Assembly: GCA_021464245.1 (NCBI GenBank)
Contig: JADCRB010000016.1
Span: 14,067,440 to 14,131,439, forward strand
Source: Carallia brachiata
Lineage: Eukaryota > Streptophyta > Magnoliopsida > Malpighiales > Rhizophoraceae
Length of the DNA: 64,000 nucleotides
Reading direction: 5' to 3'
The translations under genes were made by a program, and so were the position numbers. This document shows positions 24,001 to 35,744 of this stretch, one piece after another. The notes beneath the pieces are model-generated. The model was not told the origin of the DNA. It worked only from the letters and a program-made list of their open reading frames with translations, and did not search any database. How positions within the stretch are numbered: the first letter of the stretch is position 1; the number at the start of each line of letters is the position of its first letter.

Positions 24001-25540
24001 ATATAAGTACAAGCGGAAACTTCGGAAGTATAACTTGGTTTGGAATACAGAAATTAGCAACGGATACAAACAATCGAAGTATGAAAGGGTAGAGACTAAA
24101 ATGGTCGGATACGCACAAACGCTCTAAAAACTGTCATCTTTGCTTAGCATTTGAGAGTATCTACCTATTTTTTATGGCTGAAGAGCAATTTTTTTATTAA
24201 TTATTATTATGAGCTACATTATGAGTATAAACCTCCTTATTTCTATAAATTTATAGTCCTTCTAAGATAAGAACTTGAGTCCTTTCATTTTATAAAAAAT
24301 ATGCGGTAATGCCTAAGTTATATAATATGGTAACTTCTCAATTTCTACTTAAAAAAAAAAAAATCATCACCACTTAAATAATTAAGAGGGCACGACCATA
24401 AATACACAATTATAAAAAATATGCAGTTAATTTAAAATTTTATTTATTTATTTTTTATCAAATTCAATACATATTTTATAATATAAAAATCTACATCCCA
24501 CTTGTCAAACATAGTATCGACTATAACGCTTACATAACTTTTCCCAAAATGAGAACTTCACAATGTGTTGTGAATGTAGCATTCCTTTCCTACAAAAGAT
24601 TCAGGGTCCCAAAGATTGGCTGCGATTATAAGGACAATAATTTCCCACAATTAAACCAAAAATTGCCAAAGCATCATTCATCGGGAATTAGTTACACTTA
24701 CACATAAACTCAGAAATTGGATGGTTAGCCAACAAGACTGTGAAAACCATTTTGAACAAAAAAAAATTGTGAAAATTTTCGGGTAGGTAAAGAGTCCATT
24801 TCATGACCGGTGACAATTTGTCCTTATTCATATGAAACATGAGTTTCACAACCTATTAAAACATCGGGGGAAAGCTCCTAAGCTGACATCATTGCCCTCA
24901 CAAAGCCTAAGAATGGCCACCTACGATCTCCACTTTTCAAAAAAGAAGGCACTAAATTCCACGGGACATCCAAACTTCACCACTCAATCTTAAATAAAAC
25001 AACAGAAAAAGGAAGATAGAGGCCTTGTGCAAATCACTGACCACACCAAATTCTAAATTAGGGCATCAACAAAAGACAAAACCAGTCATTTAAACTACTC
25101 TTCACTCCACAGAAAGAACTGTGCACTTGCTTGAAAATGGCCATTCTACAAAGCGTGCCTAAGGTGACGGTCGTCTTGCAGGTTTTATAAAAAGACAACG
25201 TCAGACAATACTACCACCAGATTCATATACTAGTCTCAACGCTACATGGAACAGGAACCGTAAAAACACAACCAGCAATGACCAATTAATCACAGTTGCA
25301 CAAACAAAACGATGAGAACCAAAAAGATTTAGATCTTGAATGCTATCAAAAACAACGGTACTTGCATCTTCAAGACTTCCTCGTCTGATCAACAATATGA
25401 AAGGGAAGAAAAAGAACGTCTATTCATCAATGATTGCCAAACTAGATGCTGGTCTAAACTTAAAAAAATTTTGGTTACATAACCAGATCCCTTAATTCAT
25501 CGTGCCAGCAATGCAGCCCAACAAAGCCAGACATTAGATC
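21087..25540. other. Intergenic region between PP2C and RPS11
   Basis: The left end is the PP2C 5' leader and promoter, with a GA/CT-rich run at about 21297-21327. The right end (about 25100-25540) should be the RPS11 3' UTR. The middle is AT-rich and holds one 445-bp MITE (23424-23868). Open frames at 21366-21614, 22573-22788 and 23173-23421 show no family features, and no gene was recognised. Confidence 0.55.
23424..23868. mobile_element. Mutator-like MITE, copy 1 (445 bp)
   Basis: A foldback element: the left arm (GGCAAAAACTATAATTTTAC...) is the inverted complement of the right arm (...GAAATTATAATTTTTACC) over roughly 150 bp. The arms include CCGTTAATTGACCGTTAAG on the left and AGTCAACTAACCGAAAAG on the right. 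Flanks TTTTTAATT (23415-23423) and TTCTTAATT (23869-23877) match at 8 of 9 positions, as a 9-bp Mutator-type target duplication would. It has no coding capacity. A sister copy of nearly equal size is at 30834-31279. Confidence 0.8.
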
Positions 25541-27156
<1,616 letters not shown>

Positions 27157-27227
27157 GACTGATTGCTGTGTGTTCTCAGAGAGTGGCGGCAAAGAACTGA
27201 GGCACGAAACCAGGGCTTACCCGTCTT

Positions 27228-27300
27228 AAACCCTAGTTTGCTATACTTATAAGGACAGCAAGAAATGGGCTTTACTCAAATTACTTGTTACCGAGGGCCC
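27228..27300 (-). promoter_or_regulatory. RPS11 promoter: telo box and site II-like elements
   Basis: AAACCCTAG (27228-27236) is a telo box. TGGGC (27266-27270) and GGGCCC (27295-27300) are site II-like, and more GGGCC/AGCCCA words follow up to about 27400. The combination is a known hallmark of plant ribosomal protein promoters, where TCP factors bind site II. CCTTATAAG at 27246-27254 is a possible weak TATA. Confidence 0.65.
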
Positions 27301-27449
27301 AATTAAGTTGCTGGTGAATCAACATTGAATCAATATGGACTCTTGTTGGGCCTGGTACAATCTCAATGCATGTAACATTTTCTGGTAGCCCAATAGGCCA
27401 TGGGTATTCTCGATTTTTTACAAGCCTGCCTGCTTTTTTTTTTTCCTTA

Positions 27450-30195
27450 AATAAAAGGATGGGTTGCACTATTTAATGCAGCCCAGGAAGATTGGGCCTC
27501 CAAAAATCTAACCTCTTCACTTGTTCAGCGTTTTTTTTTACCCGACAAAACAAGGTCGGTGGGAGGAGGCATTACTGAAGAGAGAAAATTTTCTGTAGAC
27601 ATATTTTGGTACAGTAATAAATGTCGATGTAGACTATGAGTTTTTTAGTTTGAGTTTTATTAGGTTGGGCTGTGAAATTAAATTTACGTTAACTCTAATG
27701 TTTTGCTTGCTGTAATTATTTAAAATTATAATAAATATTATAAAAATATGACGTAATACTTTTTGATGGAATATGTAGATGCCACTCCAACTTTCCGTTT
27801 TTGTTAAAAAAAAAAAAAAGGAGAAAATTTTAAGTCGGTGGCGCGCGTGGCCCAGCCCGGCCTGGCCTCACGTTATTTAAGATGCTCACACGGATGGCCC
27901 ACCCATACATACAATGCCTGTTTTTCTTTTTTCAGACTAACAGCCTGTTTGGGTTAACTGTTGAATGTTATTGTTACTGATTGCTGTTACTGATTGTTAC
28001 TGCTGATTGCTGATTACTGATTTCTACTTATTGTTGCTGATTGCTGATAAAATTAATAAAGTGTTTGGTTAATTTTATAATTGCTGTTACTGTTGAATAA
28101 TGAAATGTCTAATTTAGACATATAATTTGTGTAGATATATTATATTAAATATTTTTATTTTTATATTTTATAATTTTATATTTTAGAATAATATTTTATA
28201 AATAATATTGAGAATTATTTTACTTAATTTTTAATTTTTTTAAAAAAATATTAATTTTTATTAAATTATAAAAATTATTATATTTGAGATTTTTTTTATA
28301 AATGTCCACATTAAAGAAAATTAAAGTAAAAAAATATTATTTAAGAATATTTGAAAAAAAAGTTATTGAAATTATATAAATACTAATAAAATAAATTAAC
28401 ATATCTAGTTCATATATGAAGTAAAAAAAATAATAGTAAAATTATGTAAATATTCTTTAAGGGTAATTTAGTCCATATAAATTATTATTAATATTAAAAA
28501 GTGAAAAGTAATCTAAAAAGTAGTAAAAAGTAGGTCGGAGCTGCTTTTCAATCAGCTGCTGTTAGGAAGTCAAATAAGGAAATAAGCAGAATCAAAAAGT
28601 AATACTAAAAAGTTTACCAAATACCTATCTTCCTACTTTTTGAAGATAAAACGCAAATACACTCCTTCAAAAACTAATCCAAACACTGCTTTTATTTTCT
28701 GTGCTTTTGGGATCGCCCTCGCCCACAAGAAGCAACGGGTAAATACGATGTCAATGGGGTCTCCACATTCCAAGACAACCTCTCTCTCCCCGCAATCAAG
28801 TGGTCCTCTGTGATGCGCTCTGCGCCCTCATCGCCGGCATCCGAGAGTGGAGATCAGGCATCGCCGGCAAAGAAGTCCAGTCCCGCCTCTCCCACGGCTT
28901 GCGATTTCGATTTTCCTTTTCCTTGCTTTTCTTTTATTATTATTTTTTTCCCAAGAATGGAACTCTCACCATCGTTTTTATTTCTTATATTTGTGTCTTT
29001 TCTTGAATTTTTTTTGCTGCAGAAACCCTCCAACCGTGCGCAAGTCGAGCCTGAGGAACTCTGGCTTCCGGATTCATCCCCAATCTCGGCCTATGACCAA
29101 GATTTACAGATAGTGAACCCTCCTAATCTTCTATTCTCTTTCTCCTTCCTCTTTTTTTTTTTTTTTTCAATTGATGGTTCTTTATTATCAAACAACACAA
29201 AAAAAAAAAAAAAAAAAAACGAGGTTCTTTGAGTGTAAGTCAAAAGATTCTTTCCAGTTTAACAAAAATGTAATTGTTAATTTTTGTTCTAGCCCGCACT
29301 GGTTTTTTTTCAATGTTAATGTTAATTTTGGTCGTGATTGAGACTTCTTGTTCTCTTAATATTTATTTTCTTGTTTGTCTATACAGCCAACTGGTGATCT
29401 AGAGTCATAGACTGTGAGCGGCCTCATACTTCTGCATTCCTTCTCCTTTTCCTTTTCTTTAATACCAAACAAGCTCAAAGTTTGTTTGAGCGTTAAAATT
29501 ATCTTTAGTGTTGAATTCTTTAAATTCTTTAAATTGAGAAAGGGGGATTTTTTGGGTTCCAAAGAATCTTTAGTGTTGAGTTCTTTATTTGCTTGAAAAT
29601 AAAGAGGGAGTTGAGATGCAGCGTTAAACAGTTTCTTTTCTTTCAAACGGCTGATTATTTTTCAAAGCAATTTTCTTTGAGGGTTGTTTGTTTTCTAGAA
29701 AATTTCTTTTTTAGTTCTGCATCTTCTTTTCTGTGATCTTAGCAGTTATTAATGTTCTTACGTAATTGGATAATTGATTGTTCATGGTGCTTTTTATGGC
29801 CATACAGAGGATTCACCCAATGATTAGTCATGTCGGGTGTTTTTAGCTTGAGTGCTTTGTCTATGTCTCATCCATAAATGGCTATGAAGATTGATGCGTT
29901 AGCTTTAGAGGACAATTCGTATTCCAACAATTGTCCCTTCTTATTGATTAATGACTAATATTATGTTCTTATCTTTTAACATTCTTTGATGGGTTTCTGA
30001 ATAGTCTGCAGTTATGTTTGTTTGTAGATTTTGAAATGGAGAGAGAGGCCGTTATCTGACTGAATTTGACGTGTTCGACCGTTATTTTGGCCAATCAAGA
30101 GGTAGATTTTTTTTTTTTTTTGCAAATAATCAAGAGGTAGAGTGATATTCTTAAAAAGGATGGGTATTCTTGATATTTTACACGCCTGCCTGCTG
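27450..30195 (+). repeat. Tandem module unit A
   Basis: This is the first of three neighbouring homologous modules. Order within a unit: AAAGGATGGGTTGCACYATT head; GGGCCTCC; AGCGTTTTT; GGTCGGTG; GGCCTGGCCTCA followed by the TATA-like TTATTTAAG; AAGAAGCAACGG; ATCCGAGAGTGGAGATCAGG (first exon-like block, 28790-28910); GCTGCAG acceptor; exon-like block at about 29024-29116 containing ELWLPDSSPISAYDQDLQI. A long T-rich segment with TGTTGAATTCTTTAAATTC follows, ending in TTACACGCCTGCCTGCTGAT. In unit A the second exon-like block is intact but its donor reads AGTGAAC rather than TTGTGAGC. A hAT-like element interrupts the unit at about 27941-28688. Confidence 0.75.
27941..28688. mobile_element. hAT-like foldback element inserted in unit A
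   Basis: The left end CAGCCTGTTTGGG and the right end CCAAACACTG form short inverted repeats of the CAG...CTG type common in hAT-related MITEs. The interior is AT-rich, with a repeated ACTGATTGCTG motif at the left end. Units B and C run directly from the T-rich segment to GGGAWCGCCC without this 0.75 kb, so they represent empty sites. An 8-bp target duplication could not be resolved. Confidence 0.6.
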
Positions 30196-30212
30196 ATATA
30201 TATATATATTAC

Positions 30213-30675
30213 TGTTGTTAGAACTGGACCGGACCGGTCGGTCGGACTGGTTGAACCGGGGACCGGCCGGTGGTCCGGGCCGGTTTTGGTAAATTTTGAA
30301 AGGTGACTCGGACCGGTCAAAACCGGAAAAAACCGGTCAAGAACCGGTGAAAACCGGACCGGTTGAACTGGTCCAATAAAATTAAAAAATTCATAAATTA
30401 TAATTTGACCCCAAATATTATTTAAATTATAATTTAAGTATTAACTTTAATTTAAAAGTTCAATTTAGTCCTAAATCTATTAAAAATTTCAATTTCATCC
30501 TTAAAATTAGAAAAATTAATATTTAATTATCATTTATAAATATTATTTTTATAGTTACTTTTATACACATATATATTATTAAATACCGGTTCAAATACCG
30601 GTTCGACCGGTTCAACTGGTTGAACCTTGACCCACTAATGTTTCCGGTTCGATGACTGGTCCGGTTCTGACAACC
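30213..30675. mobile_element. ACCGGTT-rich inverted-repeat element at the A/B junction
   Basis: The left edge TGTTGTTAGAACTGGACCGG and the inverted right edge GGTTGTCAGAACCGGACC are similar. Both arms are packed with ACCGGTT/AACCGG words; the centre is AT-rich. It lies between the TTACACGCCTGCCTGCTGATAT end of unit A and the AAAGGATGGGTTGCACC head of unit B, flanked by TA runs. It has no coding capacity. Confidence 0.6.
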
Positions 30676-30679
30676 TTAA

Positions 30680-30713
<34 letters not shown>

Positions 30714-30833
30714 TTGTGGTCATCAAAAAAATATTTTTTCCTATATAAAAGGATGGGTTGCACCATTTAACGCGGCCCGGGTTGATTGGGCCTCCGAAAA
30801 TCTAACCTATTTATTTGTTCAGCGTTTTTGTTA

Positions 30834-31279
30834 GGCAAATCTATGAATTTTACCCACTATTTTTTAATTTTTTAAGAATTTCACCCACAATATTTTTTTG
30901 TTTTGAATTTCACCATCAACGGTTTTTCCGTCAATTTTTTTTGCTATTTTCCGTTAGTTGACCGTTAAGTGTGATATATGGCAGTCCAGTCAGTGATAAA
31001 TCATCCTATTTATAGCCCAGATCAATAATATGTCATTATTTTACAGTCGATAATTTGTTTCTTATGACTTTTTTTTTTAATCTCTTTCTTTCAATTATAT
31101 AAAAATATTAAATATATCGCTAATTGGACTGCCATGTATCATACTTAACGGTCAACTAATAGAAAAGGGCAAAAAAAATTGACGGAGCAAACATTGAGGG
31201 TGGAATTCAAAACAAAAAAATGTTGTGGATAAAATTCTTAAAAAATCAAAAGATGGTGAGTAAAATTTATAGATTTGCC
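30834..31279. mobile_element. Mutator-like MITE, copy 2 (446 bp)
   Basis: Same family as 23424-23868 and only one base different in length. The ends GGCAAATCTATGAATTTTAC and (inverted) GGCAAATCTATAAATTTTAC are nearly identical. It splits the AGCGTTTTTGTTACGC sequence that is continuous in unit C at about 33066-33081. The left flank is TTTTTGTTA and the right flank TTTTTTTA before CGC, consistent with a slightly decayed 9-bp duplication. Confidence 0.85.
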
Positions 31280-31605
31280 TTTTTTTACGCTACAATACAA
31301 AGTCGGTGGGACAAGGCATTACAAAAGGAGGACAATTTAGGTCGGTGAAGCGAGAGGCCCGGCCTGGCCTGGCCTCACATTATTTAAGATGCTCACCCGT
31401 AAGTCCGACCCATAGGTTACATACTTTGCTCGTGCCTGGTTTTTTCTCGATGCTTTTCTTTTCTGGTCTTTTGGGAACGCCCGCGCCCAAAAGAAGCAAC
31501 GGCCAAATACGATGTTAATGGCAACTCCACTTTCCAAGACAGCCTCTTCCTCCACAATCAAGTGGTCCTCCGTGCTCCGCCCTGCGTCCTCATCGCCGGC
31601 ATCCG

Positions 31606-32000
31606 AGAGTGGAGATCAGGCATGCCATCTTCCACGCTCTTCCTGCTCTGCAAAAAAAGTCCAGTGCCGCCTCTCCCACGGCTTGTGATCTCGATTTCAC
31701 TTTCATTTGCTTTTCTTTTTCTTTTTTTTTTTCTCCAAGAATCGACCTCTCACCGCCGTTTTTATTTCTTTTTTTTTTTTTTCTTTTCTTGATTTATTTC
31801 CAAATTTTAGAGACGTGCGTGAGAAGCAAAAAAGTCCAAGAGTGGATATCAGGCATGCGATCTTCCACGCTTTCCCTCCTCTGCTAAAAGTCCAGTGCCG
31901 CCTCTTCCACAGGCTGCGACCTCGACTCCCCTTTTTCTTTGCATGTCTTTTCTTTTCTTTTCAAAGAATCGAACTCTCACCACCGTTTTTATTTTTTCTT
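31606..32000 (+). repeat. Internal duplication within unit B
   Basis: The segment GAGTGGAGATCAGGCATGC ... AAAGTCCAGTGCCGCCTCT ... ACCGTTTTTATTT occurs twice, at about 31606-31780 and 31845-32000. The spacing is about 240 bp. Units A and C have it once. Confidence 0.75.
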
Positions 32001-32984
32001 TAGTGTGTTTTCTTGAGTTCTTTTTTAAGCCGCAGAAACCCTCCAACGGTGCCCAAGTCCAGCCTAAGGAGCTCTGGCTTCTGGATTCAGCCCCCAATCT
32101 CGGTCTATATCCAATATTTACAGATTGTGAGCTCCTTCTAATCTTCTATTCTCTTTCTTCTTCCTCCGTTTTTTTTTTTCAGGTTTTTATTATCAATCAA
32201 GATAAAAATAAAAAAACAAAGAGATTCTTTTAGGGTAAGTCAAAAGATTCTTTCTTGAAACTGAAATTTGGCCTTTGGCCTTTTTAACCTGTGTAACAAA
32301 AATATAATCTCTAATTTTTGTTCTAGCCCGCAGGCCGCAGTGGTTATTTTTCCATGTCAATGTTAATTTTGGTTATAATTGAGACTTCTTGTTCCCTTAG
32401 TTCTTTATTTTCTTGTTTGTCTGTACAACCCAGTGGTTATCTAGTGTTATAGATTGTGAGTGCCCTCATACTTCTGCGCTCTTTCCCCTTTTCATTTTCT
32501 TTAGTACCAAACAAGATAAAACAGAACTTTTTTGAGCGTTAAAGTTATTTTTAGTGTTGAATTCTTTAAATTCTTCAAATTGAGAAAGGGGGATCTTTTG
32601 GGTTCCAAATAATCTTTAGTGTTCAGTTTTTTATTTGCTTGAAAATAAAGAGGGAGTTGAGATGCAGTGTTAAATAGTTTCTTTAGTGAAACAAAAACGA
32701 TAATTTTGATTCTTTTTTTTAATCACTGACTATTCTAAAACCAATTGCTTTTGAGGATTGTTTGTTTTCTTCAGACTTTCTTAGTTCTACTTATTTTTTT
32801 CTGTGAACTCAACAGTTTTAATTTTCCTACGTAATTGGATGATTAATTGTTCATGGTGCCTATTATGTCATCTGACTGAATTAGAATGTGTTTGACTGTT
32901 AATTGGCCAATGAAGAGGTAGATTGGTATCCTTAAAAGGGTGGGTATTCTTGATATTTTACACGCCTGCCTGCTGATATTTTTT

Positions 32985-34990
32985 ATCAAATTAAAGATGG
33001 ATTGCAACATTTAAGGAGGCCCGGGTTAACTGGGCCTCCAAATATCTAACCTATTTACTTGTTTAGCGTTTTTGTTACGCAACACAACATAGTCGGTGGA
33101 GGAGGCGTTACAAAAGCAAGATAATTTAGGTCGGTGGAGCGCAAGGCCCGGTCCTGCCCGGCCTGGCCTCACATTATTTAAGATTGTCGCTCGTAAGGCC
33201 GACCCATGGTACTTTGCCGGTTTTTTCTTTTTTTTTTTTGCTTTTTTGTCAAAGCTTTTCTTTTCTGTTCTTTTGGGATCACCCGCGCCGCGCCCAGAAG
33301 CAGCAACGGGCAGTAACCACTTTCCAAGACAGTCTCTCTCCGCAATCAAGTGGTGTCCTCCGTGCTCCGCCCGCCACCCTCATCGCCGGCATCCGAGAGT
33401 GGAGATCAGGCATGCCATCTTCCTCGCTCTTCCTGCTCTGCAAGAAAATGTCCAGTGCCGCCTCTCCCACGGCTTGCAATCTCGATGTCCCTTTCTCTTT
33501 GCTTTTCTTTTTCTTATTCTTTCCCCCAAGAATCGAACTCTCACAGCCGTTTTTATTTCTGTGATTTTTGTCTTTTCTTGATTTTTTTTTTCAGCCGCTG
33601 CAGAAACCCTGCAACTGTGCCCAAGTCCACCCTAGGGAACTCCGGCTTGCGGATTTGGCCCCAGTCTCGGCTTATGACCAAGATTTACAGATTGTGAGCG
33701 CCTCCTAATCTTCTATTCTCTCTCTCCTTCCTCATTTTTCAGTTCTTTATTATCAAACAAGATAAAAAAACAAAGTGGTTCTTTCAGGGTAAGTCAAAAG
33801 ATTCTTTTTTGAAACTGAAATTTGGCCTTTTAAACCTGTGAACAAAAATATGATTCTTGATTTCTGTTCCAGTCATTTTCCAATATCAATGTTGATTTTG
33901 GTTATGTTTGAGACTTCTTGTTCCCTTAATTCTTTATTTTCTTGTTTGTTTATACATCCCCCAGTGGTGATCTAGAGATTGTCAGCGGCCCCATACTTCT
34001 GCATTCCTTCTCCTTTTCCTATTCCTTTTCTTTAATATCGAACTACATAAAAACAGAGCTTCTTTGGACAGTAAAATTTTTTCAATGTTGATGTTAGGAG
34101 CCAAACTAGAATAGAGGAAATGAGGAAGAAGATAGCAGCTAAGACGGAGAGAGGACAGAGATATTTAGAGAGAGAGATTTGATTAATTCACCGTTCATCA
34201 ACTGACTGCTTTCACTATTCACATATATATATCTCTTTTTTTTTTTTTTTTGGGTCCTACACATATATATATCTCTAATGCAACACATAACCAGATAAAC
34301 TATTAGACTCATGCTACTAACTTACTTATTTGGGCCTAACACAGTAACAGTAACGGGACCCTTATTGGACTGATGCCAGCCCACATCCTCAACAATAGAA
34401 TATCCTGTTGTTACTCCCAGAGGTGTTCAGCTCCATTTCTCATCATGCTTGGGTCATAACAGTTGAATTCTTTAAATTCTTTAAATTGAGAAGGGGGATC
34501 TTTTGGGTTCCTTATAATCTTTAGTGTTCAGTTCCTTGAAAATGAAGAGGGAGTTAAGATGCAGTATTGAACAGTTCCTTTAGCGAAACAAAAACAATAA
34601 TATTGATTTTTTTTTTTCCAACTGCTGACTATTCTTGAAACCAATTGCTTCTGAGGGTTGTTTGTTTTATTAAGACTTGCGTTCTTTAGTTCTGCTTGTA
34701 CTTTTCCGTGATCTTAACAGTTTCAGTGTTCCTACCTAATTTGGTAATTAACGGCGTCGTTGGCTTGAGTGCTTTGTCTATATCTCATACATAAAAGGCT
34801 ATGAAGATTGATGCACAAGCTTTGGAAGGCCACTCGTATTCCAACAATTTTCCCTTCTTATTGATTAATGAATAATATTATTATTTGTTTTTTCCCTAAC
34901 ATTCTTTAATGGGTCTCCTAATAGTCTACAGTTATGTTGTGTTTGTGGATTTTGAAATGGAGTGATGATCTTCATATCACTGAATTTGAA
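32985..34990 (+). repeat. Tandem module unit C
   Basis: Landmarks follow the same order: the head is reduced to ATGGATTGCAACATTTAA (32996-33013), AGCGTTTTTGTTACGC is uninterrupted (about 33066-33081), promoter-like GGCCTGGCCTCACATTATTTAAG, ATCCGAGAGTGGAGATCAGG (33391-33410), GCTGCAG acceptor, and an exon-like block (about 33603-33697) ending YDQDLQI with donor ATT|GTGAGC. A solo LTR interrupts it at 34092-34461. No closing TTACACGCC sequence follows; instead a CT run at 35010-35044 leads into single-copy DNA. Confidence 0.7.
34092..34461. mobile_element. Solo LTR (370 bp) in unit C
   Basis: It starts TGTTAGGAG and ends TCATAACA, with the 5-bp target duplication GTTGA at 34087-34091 and 34462-34466. 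The continuous TGTTGAATTCTTTAAATTC of units A (about 29510) and B (about 32554) is the empty site. It is not obviously similar to the solo LTR at 18888-19321. Confidence 0.88.
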
Positions 34991-35004
34991 ATGGAGGTAG
35001 ATTG

Positions 35005-35045
35005 GTATTTCTCTCTCTCTCTCTCTCGCTCTCTCTCTCTCTCTT
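35005..35045. repeat. CT microsatellite
   Basis: A near-perfect (TC)n run with one CG interruption, at the point where module unit C gives way to non-module DNA. Confidence 0.9.
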
Positions 35046-35744
35046 TATTTTTTGAGGAAAGGTAATCTCTAATTTTCTTCATACCTTAATCGATTTGCAC
35101 ATGTATTTGGCATCAGCATTCTTTTTCTTTATTGCAGTGGGGTTTGATGGGACGGGCAATTAAACTTTTGCAGGTTGCCATTGGCAGCTGATACACTGAG
35201 AAATGATATTTAACTTCCCTTCTAGATGCACAATAACATCATGTCTTTCTTGATTCACAGGCTGTTGTAGTTATTTAGGGTCCTGAAGCAGCTGATTTAA
35301 CATTGGACATTCAAAAGTACACAGAAGATCTTATAAGTGGAGGGGGAATCTTTTTAAAGTTTTTCTTCTGCATTGCCATCCTTTAGTAAACTATGATATG
35401 TTTCTCTGTAATTTTCAAGTCTTACTGGCCTGTCTTCTTCTTATCTTTTAAGCTGTTCCATAATATTAATTTCCATGTGTTATACCAGTTGGGAGGAACA
35501 ATGAGTCCTTAATTGAGAGAAAATGCTTTTAAATGTGTCAGTGAGCTGTCACCTTAATATCTAATTCATTCAAATTGTATGGTGACATCTCTTTCTATGT
35601 TGCTATATTTTATGGGTACGTATGTTTGATCCGCATGGTGACGTCTCTTTTCTTTTTTGGGTGTGGTAATTACAACAACTGACATATTTTTTTTTTCTTT
35701 GCTTGATGTTTGCGATCTTCTGTGTATTGAAATTCATGCTGTAT

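Larger units (their letters stand above)
30745..32980 (+). repeat. Tandem module unit B
   Basis: Same order of landmarks as unit A: head (30745), promoter-like GGCCTGGCCTCACATTATTTAAG around 31360-31388, ATCCGAGAGTGGAGATCAGG (31601-31620), exon-like block (about 32034-32128) and the closing TTACACGCCTGCCTGCTGAT (about 32957-32978). The exon-like block has lost the frame seen in unit A (NLGLYPIFTD in place of PISAYDQD), but the donor ATT|GTGAGC is preserved. It carries a MITE (30834-31279) and an internal duplication (31606-32000). Confidence 0.75.

Noticed and set aside
28800..29232. ORFs of 68-140 residues in unit A, and similar ones in units B and C
   Set aside because: They run through T-rich intron-like DNA into poly-F and poly-K stretches, and the frame differs between units. 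Only the short exon-like blocks are conserved.
34980..35045. Possible CRISPR-like or satellite array at the CT run
   Set aside because: It is a simple dinucleotide microsatellite without spacers. No CRISPR array is expected or seen in this plant DNA.
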